Shown piece after piece: positions 9,641 to 20,420 of a stretch of DNA of 64,000 bases. Within the stretch, counting starts at the first letter, position 1. Each line of letters opens with the position of its first letter. The DNA is taken from NCBI GenBank assembly GCA_037127315.1, contig JBBBDQ010001921.1:337501-401500 (forward strand), read 5' to 3'. This DNA comes from Ascarosepion bandense (lineage: Eukaryota; Mollusca; Cephalopoda; Sepiida; Sepiidae). Both the position numbers and the translations under genes were made by a program. The notes under the pieces are model-generated. The model saw only the letters and a list, made by a program, of their open reading frames with translations. It was not told the DNA's origin and did not search any database.

Positions 9641-11595
9641 ACTCCTCCTGGGTGAAAGCCGACATCGAATGCTTTCATCCCATCCAGGAAGTTTCGACTT
9701 AAATTTCATTCTTCTTCATGTTTTCCTCCTGCTTGCTTGCCCACCATTACTCACAGAAAGCCCTTCTTTCAGCTTTACTAAAGTGATGCATGTGACCATA
9801 ATCAGTACCTTTTTGTCTTAGTATCTAAATGATACTAAGCTGTTGTTTGCTAATAGAATGAAGCAATATACAGTAACCAGCAAGTTTGGCTCTAAAGAAT
9901 ACTGGCGGCTGTGTAAAAGTGTACTAAGCAACAGTAAACTTTCAATCCCTCAATTAATCAATAAATTTTAGGTCCTCACAGCTACAGCAGACAAGGTCAA
10001 GTGCTTTGCTTACAGATTTTCCACTAACTCCACATTTGATTTGAATGGAGTATCCTCACCCGATTTTTAACCTCGAACTGAGGCTCAACTGAGTTACATT
10101 TATATTACCCACTCATTGGTTTCTAACATAATATCAATGCTTGACCTTCATAAGGCAAGTGGAGAAGACAAAATTCAAGTCATAGTCATGAAAAAATGTA
10201 CCCTGAACTCTCTTCTTTTCTCTCAAAACTCCACAACTACTGCTTCTTGTTTTCCTGCCTGCTGGAAGTCCTTCTCTGTAGTTCCAACTCTGGAGAACCC
10301 TCAGACCCTTCTAATTATCACCCTATCAGCCTCCTACCAATTTCTGACAAAGTGTTAGGGGCTATGACAGAGTCTAGCACACTGACCTTCTGCACAAACT
10401 ACAAGGCTATGTTATAACTGGATGCTTGTTTGGTTTAATTCAGTTGTTCTTATCAACCTCATAATGAAATTTGAATTGAATGAGCATGCTTCTAGATCCT
10501 ACCATATGAACACAGGTCTCCTTCAAGGTCCTATTCTAGGTCTTACACTTTTCCTGATCTTCATCTGAAGTCAGATCCCATGTAGGCATCTACACTGAGA
10601 ATGCCATCATTTACTCCCACCTTGATAAGAAACGTGCCAATGCTGAAAAAGCAAACCTCACTGCTGATCTTGAAAAAGAACTCTAATCTGTGGTGGACTA
10701 TGTTGAAAAATGGCTTATAAAATTTAATGCTCCAAAAACAAAGCTGCTATCCTTTAACCACCATAGACTATCGCTCCTACACCACCATCAGCATGGATCA
10801 AGCTAGTCTCTCTGAAAAGCAATACACTGCATCTCCTCGGCCTAACTCTCATAGCAAACCTCAAGTGGAACAACTACTTTGAATCAATAGCTAAATCTAC
10901 TGCTTGGAAAGTTGGGTCACTGTGTCAGTCCAGGAATTTTTCTTATCTGAAATCATCTTGCACATATATAAATCTACCATTCACCTGTGCATTGAATACT
11001 GCTGTCATATCTGGTTGGGCACCCCTGCTATTCATCTCGAGGTTCATGGCAAAATCCAGAGGAGAATCTGCAGTGTAATCGATCCTGACCTGGCAGCTCA
11101 ATTCCAGTCAATTTCTCTCTGATAAGATGTGGCTTTCCTTTGGGTCTTCTACAAATATTTTCACTGCTTCTGCTCCTACGAGCTTAGATCCCTGGTGCCC
11201 CTCTGCATGAATTTACTCAAGCTACTAGACAAGCAACGAAGCCCCACCTTTTTACAGTCAAAACAATCAAATGTAAGTGCAACTTCTTTTCTTCCATCTA
11301 TATCCTTGCTTCCCTGATAGCTGCAATCTTTAAGAGTTTAAATGCAATGTCAATTTCCATCTCTTATGTCCTTGGCTCCCATCCTTTCCCCAACACCCCC
11401 TGTATCTTGTTCTTCTCCCTTTCTACTCTACTCTCATGCAGCTCTCTTCACACCAGTGTTTCCATTCATCTCTTACCCATTCTATCACCACGTCCCTGTA
11501 ACATGTTTCTCTTTTTCTTCACACTCTTCTTACATAATCCTCAGTGCGTAAGTGGCAGTAATGGGTTGTTTGGGGTAAAACGATTAAAAAAAAAC
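9641..11595 (+). pseudogene. jockey-like LINE, reverse transcriptase to 3' tail
   Basis: The translation in shifting frames gives WVKADIECFHP, LLFANRMK, SIPQLINKF, TADKVKCFAYRFS, LDLHKASGEDKIQV (RT region 1-2), NYHPISLLPIS (the N-Y-R-P-I-S-L-L motif), LLQGPILGLTLF (the PQGSVLGPTLF motif, Pro lost), EKWLIKFNAPKTKLL, and the C-terminal EYCCHIWLG and KIQRRIC. The LCEY-DD catalytic box is damaged. The stretch coding the SKAFDRVWH motif seems deleted. It ends with GGCAGTAATGGGTTG, AAAACGATT and an A-run, the LINE's conserved 3' tail. Dead by many stops and frameshifts. Confidence 0.85.
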
Positions 11596-11599
11596 TAAT

Positions 11600-11844
11600 A
11601 GAGATATCCAAATTCAAACCAAACCATCAGGTTTACCCAATGTAGCTTTACATTCATCAATGAAAATTAGTGTCTGTAGCAGTGACTTGCCTCAGCGACT
11701 TAAACGGGTCAGAGTCGGGTGTATGTTTTGTAAGGGTGTGTGGCGACGGCAAATTGGTGAGCGTTGGTTAGATGGAGAATCGAACAGCACTTCATGGTAA
11801 ACGGAATTGGTGTCGCTTGTAGCCATTTATATTTACAATGCTGA
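11600..11844. other. no recognisable feature
   Basis: Somewhat more GC-rich and CpG-containing than its surroundings (TTAAACGGGTCAGAGTCGGG). No coding motif recognised. Confidence 0.4.
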
Positions 11845-11945
11845 GCGTGCATTGGCTGAGTGGTAACCAGGTCGAGTGCATAAAATGTGGTATGCTCATT
11901 TTGAGGACGGTTGTTGTTATTCGAGTTCTCTTTTGCATGAGAATA
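11845..11945 (+). other. tRNA-like sequence with a good box A
   Basis: TTGGCTGAGTGGTAACCAG matches the box A consensus TRGCNNAGYGG exactly. About 60 nt downstream TTATTCGAGTTCT is a weak box B. The T-arm stem is not formed and acceptor pairing is poor, so this is a tRNA relic or SINE head and not a functional tRNA. Confidence 0.35.
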
Positions 11946-12300
11946 GCATTTCGGAGATTAAGACAAGACGTTTGAATTTGGCTTACCTGCTTTTTACCAA
12001 CACATAATTTTTTTTTTCTTTTTGCAACAGTGTCATATTCTTTTTTTGTTCAAAATATTAGCTTCTTCAAATGTTTTCTTGTTTTCACCATTTACATTTG
12101 GACATTCATTGTTGTTATCACATTGTGAGATATCTAATCTCTAATTTACAATGTTCTTACTGATCAGTTATCATCCATTTTCAATGAGTCCAAGTGCACA
12201 CCACTTGGTCCAGTCCGCTACATCCCTGTAGATTAAATAAAGGTTCAGTTTTGAATTACTTGTCGGCTCAACTTTTGTCACTTTCTATATATATGTATAT
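11946..12300. other. no recognisable feature
   Basis: AT-rich DNA with a T-run at 12007-12017. Confidence 0.4.
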
Positions 12301-12305
12301 ATGTA

Positions 12306-12445
12306 TTATTTATGCTATTTACATTGTTTGAACTATTGCCCTAATCTTTGTTGCCATATTCACAACGTTTCAGGCATTGTGCACTCTAGCCTTCTTCAGG
12401 TAGAAATGAGGACCACAATACAAACAATGTAAATAACATAAGTAG
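12306..12445 (-). repeat. PLE-tail-like repeat with hammerhead-like core
   Basis: On the minus strand, CTGAAGA is followed by AGGC, a 13-nt loop, GCCT and GAAAC (12367-12399). This fits the CUGANGA, stem II, GAAA core of hammerhead ribozymes. The outer parts TATTTACATTGTTT and AAACAATGTAAATA are inverted repeats. A proper stem III with an NUH cleavage site is not evident, so activity is doubtful. Confidence 0.5.
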
Positions 12446-12482
12446 TTACAATATCTCATCTTAGAAATATAGACAAATATAT

Positions 12483-12612
12483 AGTCACCTGCAGACAGAT
12501 CTGTTTCGCTGTATCACAGCTCATCAGTACAGTTAGACATCCGATTGCTTTTTACACAGGATTGAAACCCGACTGAATTGGCGTCAGTCGGCAATTTTAC
12601 CTCTGGGCTATA
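12483..12612 (-). mobile_element. SINE-B, 3' part
   Basis: CTGCAGACAGATCTGTTTCG, GCTGTATCACAGC and GATTGAAACCCGACTG are the complement of the SINE-B tail and box B region. It ends at the GAGGTAAAATTGCC head. TA-rich sequence lies beyond its 3' end, as for other copies. Confidence 0.75.
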
Positions 12613-12790
12613 TATTATAATTACATCTTGATCGTTCCCAATATTTAGCTCTACCACATTGTGAGGTACTGAGCACTTTGTATCTTGGTGTACCTTTAGT
12701 AGTTTTATAATAACAAGATCCTATTCTGTGTATAATAAGCTCTGTTGGGTTGGGTTGCAGTGTTTGGTGTCTTGGTGGGAGTAAACCCAT
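12613..12790. repeat. repeat X, dispersed
   Basis: CACTTTGTATCTTGGTG, TACCTTTAGTAG and TCCTATTCTGTGT recur at 14120-14172 and 14838-14890, where a LINE has split them. Function unknown. Confidence 0.55.
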
Positions 12791-13190
12791 TTTTTAGACC
12801 CTTTGTCTATTTGTGTCTTCATGACAAGCTTTCCCACCAGATGCTCCGGTTACTTTAGCTTTTTACATTGAGCACTTTTCTTACACCAGAATGAATTTTC
12901 TTTCCCATTGAAGGGTTTTTTTTTTGTTTTTTATTTTTTTCCTCTCCCTTCTCTCAGAGCATTTATGGTGATTGGAACATCTTAGCCAGTTGGTAATCAA
13001 TCTCCAACATATTGGTTGATTCCAACACTCTTGTGCTTTTAAACCTCTTGTACTCATCTGGGGCATAAATGCTCTGAGAAAATTTTAACCTGGTACTTTT
13101 GTGGCCTGACGATCACACTTATATGTATAAAACCTGGATCATGGCTGGTTTCAGGATTTTGGGAATGATCATGATGTAATTATAATAATA
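12791..13190. other. no recognisable feature
   Basis: Unique-looking DNA with a T-rich stretch at about 12907-12940. ORFs here have no motif that I recognise. Confidence 0.4.
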
Positions 13191-13574
13191 CTAGCAGTAT
13201 AGCCCGGCGTTGCTCGAGTGTAATGAAAGCTTTAAAACTAATCCATGGTCCTGGAGCTCAGACTCTTTGGACATTGGCATGAAAGACTAAAAAGCAATAG
13301 TTGTTTCCAGTTAAAGCGAAACCACAGACTGAAAGAAAAATGAATGGATTTAAGTCAAATTTTGATTTCCTGGTATCAATATCAAATAAGTTTTTTCCAT
13401 TGTAAACTGAATTTTGAGGGCTAAATAAGTCCTCTGAATAAATGGTATCATGACTGAGACTAAGAACTACAATTATATCTACTTAGAATAACCCGAAGCA
13501 AAAACTAAAATAAAAGGGCTGAAAAAAATACAGATATACAGGCAGATAAACAGACACACACACAAACATCTTGC

Positions 13575-13623
<49 letters not shown>

Positions 13624-13886
13624 TATCAATTTTCTTCACTATTGTAAGAACTGCAACCTTGAAACTTTTGAATATCATTTCTTATGTCTTTGTCTATGAG
13701 TTTATCAAATTTGATTAAAATCAGACCACTCCTTCTATAACCTGTTTTTTTGTTATTGTCGATTTTCGATATTTATCGGGGGTACCTTGACACAAAACCT
13801 AGTTAAGAACACTCAAAGATGCTTATAGTACAATTGTGTAAATTTTCAAGAAAATCGGTTCAGCTATTTTGGAGTCTATAGGTAAT

Positions 13887-13944
<58 letters not shown>

Positions 13945-14119
13945 ACAGACACACAGCCACACACACACACAGACACACACACACACAGACACAGACACAC
14001 ACACACAGACACACACACACACAGACACACAGACACACACACACAAACAGACACACACATACACACATGCACACAGACACAGACACACACAGACAAAGAT
14101 AAAAATAAGTTTAGATGTA
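13191..14119 (-). mobile_element. Helitron-type element, family 1, with expanded CA tract
   Basis: CTAG at 13191-13194, preceded on the minus strand by 12 nt and a GCCCGGCGTTGCTCGGGT hairpin, is an intact 3' terminus; the next base is T. The 5' end lies near 14119 (ATCTACATCTAAACTTATT). A TA run (about 13578-13617) and a CA/CACAGA tract of about 200 bp (13889-14095) account for its extra length. The six-frame ORFs over the CA tract are artefacts. Confidence 0.8.
13889..14095. repeat. (CA)n with interspersed CAGA microsatellite
   Basis: A near-uninterrupted CA run to about 13938, then a mix of ACACAC and AGAC units. It sits at the same internal site as CA/GT runs in the other Helitron-type copies. 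Confidence 0.95.
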
Positions 14120-14172
14120 GATATAGGTTTAGCTCTACTAAATTGTGTGGTATTTTACACTTTGTATCTTGG
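14120..14172. repeat. repeat X, left part split by LINE
   Basis: TAGCTCTACTAAATTGTGTG and CACTTTGTATCTTGG correspond to 12640-12690. The matching right part resumes at 14838. Confidence 0.55.
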
Positions 14173-14837
14173 TTTTTTATTTTTAAATCATATCACCCCA
14201 AGCAAGGCGGTAATGCCACTGATGTGCTGGGGGCTACATAGGAGTAAAAGATTAGATAGAAGAGAGTGAAGAGAAATACGAACCAGTTAGAAAGGAGCAA
14301 GAGAAGGATAGGAATACAGGTGTGATGACAGTTGCAAAGGTGGAGAGAAAGGAAAGTATATACAGGGTGGTGTAGAAAGAACTGGAGTCAAGTGGTTAAG
14401 AGATCAGTATTAACATTGCATTTAAATTCCTGGAGGTTGTAGCTGTCAAGAAAGCAAGAATATGGAAGTGAGTTTCACAGGAGGGAAGTGCGAGAAATGA
14501 AACTGCAGGAGTAGAATTGTTGTCTGCATTTGGTTGATCTAACTGTGAATGGGTGGGACCCAGTTGCCAGTCTGGTTGCACAAGTAAACACCTGTTGCAG
14601 AGGCACCAGTGACTTAAGTTTGTTGGAGCAGAAGCCATGAAAGTAATTATAGAACAGACAAAGGGAAGCCACATCCTGTCGATGGGAAAGTGGCTGTAGT
14701 CGAGCCACCAATCAGTACCTATCACATTACTAATTCTCCTTTGGAGCCTGTCAAGATCACTGAGATGAACAGCAGGGGCATCTGACCAAATATGGCAGTA
14801 GTACTCCATGCATGGACAAATGGTTGATTTGTATATG
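14173..14837 (-). pseudogene. jockey-like LINE, 5'-truncated, C-terminal and 3' tail
   Basis: Begins with the T-run complement of the poly(A) and the tail (CACCCCAAGCAAGGCGGTAA). The minus-strand protein has EYYCHIWSDAPAVHL, RLQRRISNVIG, then in a second frame RQDVASLCLFYNYFHGFCS and TRLATGSHPFTV. This is the conserved region after the RT domain. One frameshift, otherwise one of the better preserved copies. It inserted into repeat X. Confidence 0.85.
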
Positions 14838-14890
14838 GGGTGTACCTTTAGTAGTTTTTTAGCTACAAGTTCCTATTCTCTGTGTTCATA
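14838..14890. repeat. repeat X, right part
   Basis: GTGTACCTTTAGTAGTTTT and TTCCTATTCTCTGTG continue the repeat interrupted at 14172. Confidence 0.55.
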
Positions 14891-15285
14891 ATTAACTACT
14901 TGATGAGACATTATTCTTTCAATGTCAACACATAGATATGTGTAGAAACTCATGTGGCATTTTTCTGCATATGCACATAGATATTCAAACATAATAACAA
15001 GAGTCACCACTCGATGTGGACCCTGTGTCCACATTTATATTTACATATGATCTATCCTGATAAGTGTCACCTTAAAATATATTTAGCATTATTATAAGAA
15101 TATTCTGGTGTTTTTCCTTTTTGAGTTGCTTGGTTTACATTGGGTAAGCAGACCTCCGGTGCATCTGTCTTGTCAAGCTATATACAAATGAATATACTTT
15201 ATCATCCAAATACTACATAAAGAAACTTTATTTATGATACACATACAGCCATCAATTATGTACGTAAACACTACTTATATATATG
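14891..15285. other. no recognisable feature
   Basis: AT-rich unique-looking DNA. Confidence 0.4.
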
Positions 15286-15830
15286 TCAGATTAAATAAAT
15301 TGCAAACATTGTGTCTGCTTATGTTTAATAAAATTCATTCATATCATCGTTATTATCGATCATTATTTTTTATATTGTGAATGTAGACAGAAATGTTGTT
15401 GTAGATGTCTAGAAATGGACGAATGATCAGACAAGTGTAATGTAAGACATCTAGTTAATGTAGTTGTTGTAAATCCAACATATATATTTGTTTTTTGTCA
15501 GAGATACATTCTCCCAAGGGACATTTGAATTGATATATAATGTTAACACAACTATTCTAAATTAAGAAAACAACAAAAGCAAACTACAGATTCTCAAGGT
15601 AATAGTCATTAAAACACTTTAAGCCATCAGTTAATAGAATCAGCTATGAATACTGTAGTAATGTTCGAAAATGTTTATAAAAAGAACAGTTTTTTTATGA
15701 TTTAACACATGCATGACCATGACATTTCAACATGTAAAAAAAATTCCATTTTGGATAATTTTCACATTCTAATCAACACTAGCAATTTGTCAACCGTTAT
15801 ATTTAAAGCAAATACAAATTTTATTAAGGT
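15286..15830 (+). mobile_element. partial copy of foldback family F
   Basis: ATGTCAGATTAAATAAATTG at the left matches the terminus of 16447-17205. From about 15560 the sequence matches that element's central region closely (GCTATGAATACTGTAGTAAT, ACATTTCAACATGTAAAAAA, AATTTGTCAACCGTTATATT). The right arm is absent and the left arm is mostly replaced. Confidence 0.7.
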
Positions 15831-15958
15831 TAATGAAGGACAGGCAATTTTTCTACTTTCTGAATGAATACAGGACATGAGGAAGAAAATATTTCTGAGA
15901 AACAGAAATATGTACAACTTACCATGTTAGAAACTGGGGATCTGTGAATGAGTTTAAT
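15831..15958. other. no recognisable feature
   Basis: Short AT-rich spacer before the LINE tail. Confidence 0.4.
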
Positions 15959-16252
15959 ATTTTTTTTTTTTAATCGTTTCACCTCAAGCAAGGCATTCCA
16001 CTGCCACTATTGCACTTGGGGCTACATAGGGGAAGGTAAATAGAAAGAGTGGTTAGATATAGGAAATGTCAGAAGGGGGGTGATAGGTAGTTGGGAGGAT
16101 GGGAAGAGTGTTTGAAAGAATGGAAGCGAGTTATTGTGTTAGGAGGTGTCTATTGACCTTACATTTAAACTCCTGGAGATTGTAGCTGTCGGGGAAGGGA
16201 ATTCCACAGTCGGGAAGTACGAGAAAAGAAACACATTGTTCTTGTGCTTGGT
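15959..16252 (-). repeat. jockey-like LINE 3' end, truncated
   Basis: Poly(T), then CGTTTCACCTCAAGCAAGGC and the C-terminal coding remnant ending near CACATTGTTCTTGTGC. 5' truncation is typical of target-primed insertion. Confidence 0.75.
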
Positions 16253-16446
16253 TTGTTTCCTTTTTTTTCTTCCCCTTTAGTTAACCTATGAGGTAGCCCT
16301 TGTTGGGTTATTGACGATTTAAGTTACTGATAGGTTAGCATTGATTTTTTGGATATTAGTCTATAATAATTAGTGCTGCTTTATTGTAATTATGTATGCG
16401 TAATTGTAATTATGTATTGCGGATGACAATATATATATATATATGT
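16253..16446. other. short unclassified spacer with TA run
   Basis: T-rich start, then GTAATTATGTAT repeated and a TATATG run leading into the foldback element. Confidence 0.5.
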
Positions 16447-17205
16447 GTGTCAGATTAAATAAATTGCAAACATTATGTTTGGTTATTTTTAATAAAATTT
16501 GTACATACTCACAGACAATCTTTCGTGTATTACGATCAAAAGATGTCAGTAATGAGCTGTAACATTGACAGATGTTATTTTCATTCATTTCTCAAGGTAC
16601 CCAAGTACTTTCAACTTCTTTCTGAGATCATCTTCATGGGTGTGAGTTATGGTAACAAATGTAACTGGAAAATTGTGTTGCTAAAAATTACTGTACATTT
16701 TTTTCTACTTTAAATATATCGTACACCAAAAACATGACAAAAGTAAACTACATATTCTCGAGGCAATATTAATTAAAAAACTTAAGCCGTCCATAAATAG
16801 AATCGGCTATGAATACTGTAGTAATATTCTAAAATGTTTGTAAAAAGAACAGTTTTTTTCATGCTTTAACATGTGCATGACCATGACATTTCAACATGTA
16901 AAAAAAATTCCATTTTGGATAATTTTCACATTCTAATCAACACTAGCAATTTGTCAACCGTTATATTTAAAGCAGAAAAAAAATTTACAGTAATTTTTAG
17001 CAACACAGTTTTGTGATTATTTTTTATTATCATAACTCACAGCCCTGAAGATGATCTCAGAAAGAGATTGAAAGTGCTTGGGTACCTTGAGAAATGAATG
17101 ATAATAACATCTGTCAATGTCACAGCTCGTTTCTGTGAGTATGAACGGATTTTATTAAAAATAAGCAGGCACGATGTTTGCAATTTATTTAATTTGACAT
17201 GTCTA
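16447..17205. mobile_element. foldback element F, long inverted arms
   Basis: The left arm (about 16447-16705) and right arm (about 16977-17205) are diverged reverse complements over about 230-250 bp. Outer ends are GTCAGATTAAATAAATTGC and GCAATTTATTTAATTTGAC. Shared inner marks include CTCAAGGTACCCAAG / CTTGGGTACCTTGAG. The central 270 bp is nearly the same as 15560-15830. No transposase is encoded, so it would be a non-autonomous long-TIR element. The right arm contains a hammerhead-like CTGAAGA, ATCTC hairpin, GAAA series (17045-17074). Confidence 0.75.
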
Positions 17206-17221
17206 AAAGAAAATTTGCTGC

Positions 17222-17500
17222 CTAAATATACAAAATAGTCATCTGCAGACAGACTCCGATAGCTTTTTAACCCAGGATTGAAACCTGACCGAATTGGTGT
17301 CAGTCGGCGATTCTACCTCTGGGCTATGGGCGTTCGGGAGAAGAAGGCAGATGTTTTAGCATGTATATTGTCATTATACTCGCCCAATAGCCAGAGTGCT
17401 CTAATCCATTACTGAATGAGCGATGCGTACATGCCAGAGTAGCTACTGTTATTCAAAGTCTACCATTCTTCCAGAGTGCTCAATCAGGGTGTGAGTGCAT
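17222..17500 (-). mobile_element. SINE-B, near full length
   Basis: Complement of the tail (CATCTGCAGACAGA), box B region (GGATTGAAACCTGACCG), tRNA-like head (CGATTCTACCTCTGGGC) and the conserved upstream block ending CAATCAGGGTGTGAGTG. A TA run follows the 5' end. Part of the tail (the CTGTGATACAG block) is deleted. Confidence 0.8.
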
Positions 17501-18140
17501 AAATATATATATATATATATATATATACTCATTTTAGATCTAAGAAGTTAGTGGTCTTAACACTACCAAATGATGTCTTTGAAGTGATTAATCCACTAAA
17601 ATAGAAATGGGCTTGACACCATATGAGAGGAAATAATAACAAATGTTTAAAAATATTATTTGATTGGTATCCCATCGGATAACAAAAACAGGAAGAAAAG
17701 AGAAGACAAAAGACGATGAGATCAGACAGAGAGAGTGATGTTAACTGGTAAAAAAATGGCAAATCACTGTAGTTGACTTGGTCAGAATGTTATGGTTAGT
17801 TGAGTTTACAGGTACACCTCACCTTAGATTGGAAATTTGTTCCAGGAGAGGCGACTTAAATCAAAATCAACCAAACTCAAATTTATTTGTCACTGGACTA
17901 AACCACAAATAACCATTCCCAGTTCTGTATTTTATTTATAAATACATTTTTAATAATATATGGTCAATAAGAATTTATTTTAAACTTACAAAATATTTTA
18001 GTTTTTAATATAGAACAGAAAAAAGTAATCTAAATTCACAAATACATGTGCGTATATATTTGTAAATGTACATGTTTATAATTTGGCCACTTTTACAGTG
18101 CATTACAGATTTTTGTTTGTGAATATGGTTTACTCTAAAT
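17501..18140. other. no recognisable feature apart from a TA run
   Basis: TA run at about 17503-17526. The rest is AT-rich DNA without coding or repeat signal that I recognise. Confidence 0.4.
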
Positions 18141-18396
18141 GATTTTGTGAGGTTAAATCTACCATCTGCCTGTGTATTGAAGACTGCTTCCATGCCTGGT
18201 CGAGTGCCCCTGCTATTCACCTGGGGGTTCTTGACAAAATCCAACATAGAATCTGAAATGTGATAGATACCAACTTGGCAGCTCGGCTGCAGTCACTTTC
18301 TCACTGGTGCAATGGGGCTTCCCTGTGTCTCTCCTACAAATACTTTTGTGGCTTCTGCTCCAGTGAACTTAGCTCACTAGTGCCCTCTATTCTAGG
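18141..18396 (+). pseudogene. jockey-like LINE C-terminal fragment
   Basis: AAATCTACCATCTGCCTGTG through GAATCTGAAATGTGATAG, CAGTCACTTTCTCAC and GGCTTCTGCTCCAG match the C-terminal coding region of the copies at 10970 and 14396. It stops abruptly at 18396 where SINE-B sequence begins with no spacer. Confidence 0.75.
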
Positions 18397-18510
18397 TAGA
18401 ATTGCTGACTGACGCCAATTCGGTTGGGTTTCAATCCTGGGTTAAAAAGCAATCGGATGTCTAACCATACTGATGAGCTGTGATACAGCAAAGCAGATCT
18501 GTTTGCAAAT

Positions 18511-18556
<46 letters not shown>
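18397..18556 (+). mobile_element. SINE-B 3' part with long TA tail
   Basis: GAATTGCTGACTGACGCC, GGGTTTCAATCCTGGG, GAGCTGTGATACAGC, then a TA run of about 40 bp. The upstream block is missing; LINE sequence takes its place. Confidence 0.75.
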
Positions 18557-18561
<5 letters not shown>

Positions 18562-18743
18562 TTAACCAGTTATTGGTTAGAATTAAATTAAATTTTAAAA
18601 ATTATACGAAAAATTATATAAAATACTTAATGATAATACCTTGTCTGTCATTTTTAATAGAACCTGTATAAAGGAGAGATTGTTGCCAAAATATACAGTT
18701 TTTAAATTATATATATATATAGACACACATTATAATAATGCTG

Positions 18744-18787
<44 letters not shown>
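18557..18787. repeat. AT-rich PLE-tail-like sequence and TA runs
   Basis: ATACCTTGTCTGTCATTTTT recurs at 19370, and related blocks occur near 20105 and 21560. Three TA runs. No coding signal. Confidence 0.45.
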
Positions 18788-18789
<2 letters not shown>

Positions 18790-18847
18790 ATCCGCAGACA
18801 GATCTTTTTCACTGTATCACAGCTCATCAGTATGGTTAGACATCCGA

Positions 18848-18883
<36 letters not shown>

Positions 18884-18890
18884 CCTCCCT
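18788..18890 (-). mobile_element. SINE-B tail fragment flanked by TA runs
   Basis: CATCCGCAGACAGATC, GTATCACAGCTCATCAG and GACATCCGATTG, then another TA run. Confidence 0.65.
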
Positions 18891-19229
18891 TTCCAGTTAT
18901 GCATCCTGAATGTTCTTGTTAGACATTCGAAAAAATCTGAAGATCGTGAAATATTCTGCAGTCGGATAAATTTTGAATGAAAATATTTGAAAGTTCTATA
19001 TATACATATTGAGCACTTTTTAATACAGCTGTGTATATATATATATATATAGATAGATAGATACATTCTAATGGGGACATTACTAATAAAAAAGAGAAAT
19101 CCTATACTTAATAACTTCGATTATGAACATGGTAACAATTGGCTGACCATGTTCAGAATTTAATATACAGAAGACTCTATATGTGTAAACTTTACACATG
19201 TTTATTTACAAGTAAAACAAAATTAATTC
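18891..19229. other. no recognisable feature
   Basis: AT-rich with short TA and GATA runs near 19030-19062. Confidence 0.4.
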
Positions 19230-19520
19230 TTGTTAATGACTAAAAGTATAGCCGACAATGCTCAAAAGTACAAACCCTTTGGACAATTCTTATATAATTT
19301 GAATTTTGAAAAGAAAAAAATTATATGAACAATGAACATATGAAAAATTATATAAAAAAATTAATTATCATACCATGTCTGTCATTTTTAATGAAACTTA
19401 TATATATATATGCACACACACAGAGTAATACAATAATGTTGTTGGTTGATATATATACAAACATGTACGCTACAATATAATAATGCTGTTCATTGAGTAT
19501 ATATATGTATTGGTTTTACT
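19230..19520. repeat. PLE-tail-like repeat
   Basis: CCTTTGGACAATTCTTATA followed by an A-rich stretch and CATGTCTGTCATTTTTAATG. The same pair of blocks is at 21468-21600. Confidence 0.45.
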
Positions 19521-19740
19521 ACAACCATGCTCTCCCATAGACTTACCTGCCACCTTTCTGATCATAGTTCAATTGAACAACATTTCTTAGAAAAACATAG
19601 CCATATAGATAATATTAGACAGATTTTATTCGATAACACAATAATACTCACACATATACATAGTAATAAGAACCTTCAGATATTGGAAGCCATCGACATT
19701 AAATCCAAACAACCCACACTTAATAAAATCACTTTTTGAT
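19521..19740 (+). pseudogene. Penelope-like element GIY-YIG endonuclease, C-terminal part
   Basis: The 70-residue open frame (19527-19739) reads HRLTCHLSDHSSIEQHF, then NIRQILFDNTIILTH and LQILEAIDIKSKQPTLN. The R-L-x-x-H-L-x-D...H...L-x-D-N...L-x-I-x-E-A-x-x-I...P-x-L-N pattern is the end of the GIY-YIG nuclease domain that follows the reverse transcriptase in PLEs. The catalytic GIY and YIG part is missing upstream. The open frame is short and truncated, so this is a fossil. Its tail carries a hammerhead-like core about 220 bp downstream. Confidence 0.75.
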
Positions 19741-20145
19741 CTGGTCACAACACAATACATTCCATTTAGACATATGGCTCTGCTAACATTTTGGTCTCTC
19801 ATGCAGTGTGATGTCATAGAACTGCATTACAAATTCACGAACTGCATCTGCTATTCGATGACTGTTATCATTACACAGCAACGTTTTATGTCAACACAAA
19901 TTAAATTCATCTTTGAGGGTGGTGGATGTCTTTATATTAATGTCCCTGTAACCTCTCTGAAGATGGCTCATGTGAGTTGAAAGATTAAAACCAGCATAAT
20001 AAAAAAAAATCCAAATGTTGGACAATTTTTTTTTAATTTTTCGCTGAAATTAAAGCCAAAATATGATGTTTAGAACGGCTCATGAGTAAACATAATAAAC
20101 ATTCATTGTCTGTTATATTTAACAGGACATGTTTAGAAAAAATAT
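19741..20145 (+). repeat. PLE 3' tail with hammerhead-like core
   Basis: CTGAAGATGG, CTCATGTGAG hairpin, then GAAAG at 19957-19983 fits CUGANGA, stem II, GAAA. Further down, ATGTTGGACAATTTTTTT and TTGTCTGTTATATTTAACAG match the two blocks of the other tail repeats. Confidence 0.55.
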
Positions 20146-20420
20146 ATATATATACTCAACCAACAGCAGTATCATATTACTGTTTGTGTAAAATTTAAAT
20201 ATTAATATTAATAACGAAATGCCAAGACATATATATATAAAATAAAATATAAAGTGTAAAATAAAAGTAAGTTAAAATTTAAATTGGAAAATAAATAAGT
20301 AAATATAGGCATAAAATTTAATGCAATAATTATAAGCAAATATACACTTACAAATCCAAGTTCAAATATAATACCATAGAATGTATTAATATATATATAT
20401 TTTTTTTCTTCCACATACAG
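20146..20420. other. no recognisable feature, AT-rich
   Basis: TA runs and A-rich DNA only. Confidence 0.4.

Noticed and set aside
13823..14241. Several overlapping ORFs on both strands (CVCVCV and THTHTH)
   Set aside because: Produced by the CA/GT microsatellite; every frame is open for that reason only. The same applies to 23119-23476 and 43276-43651.
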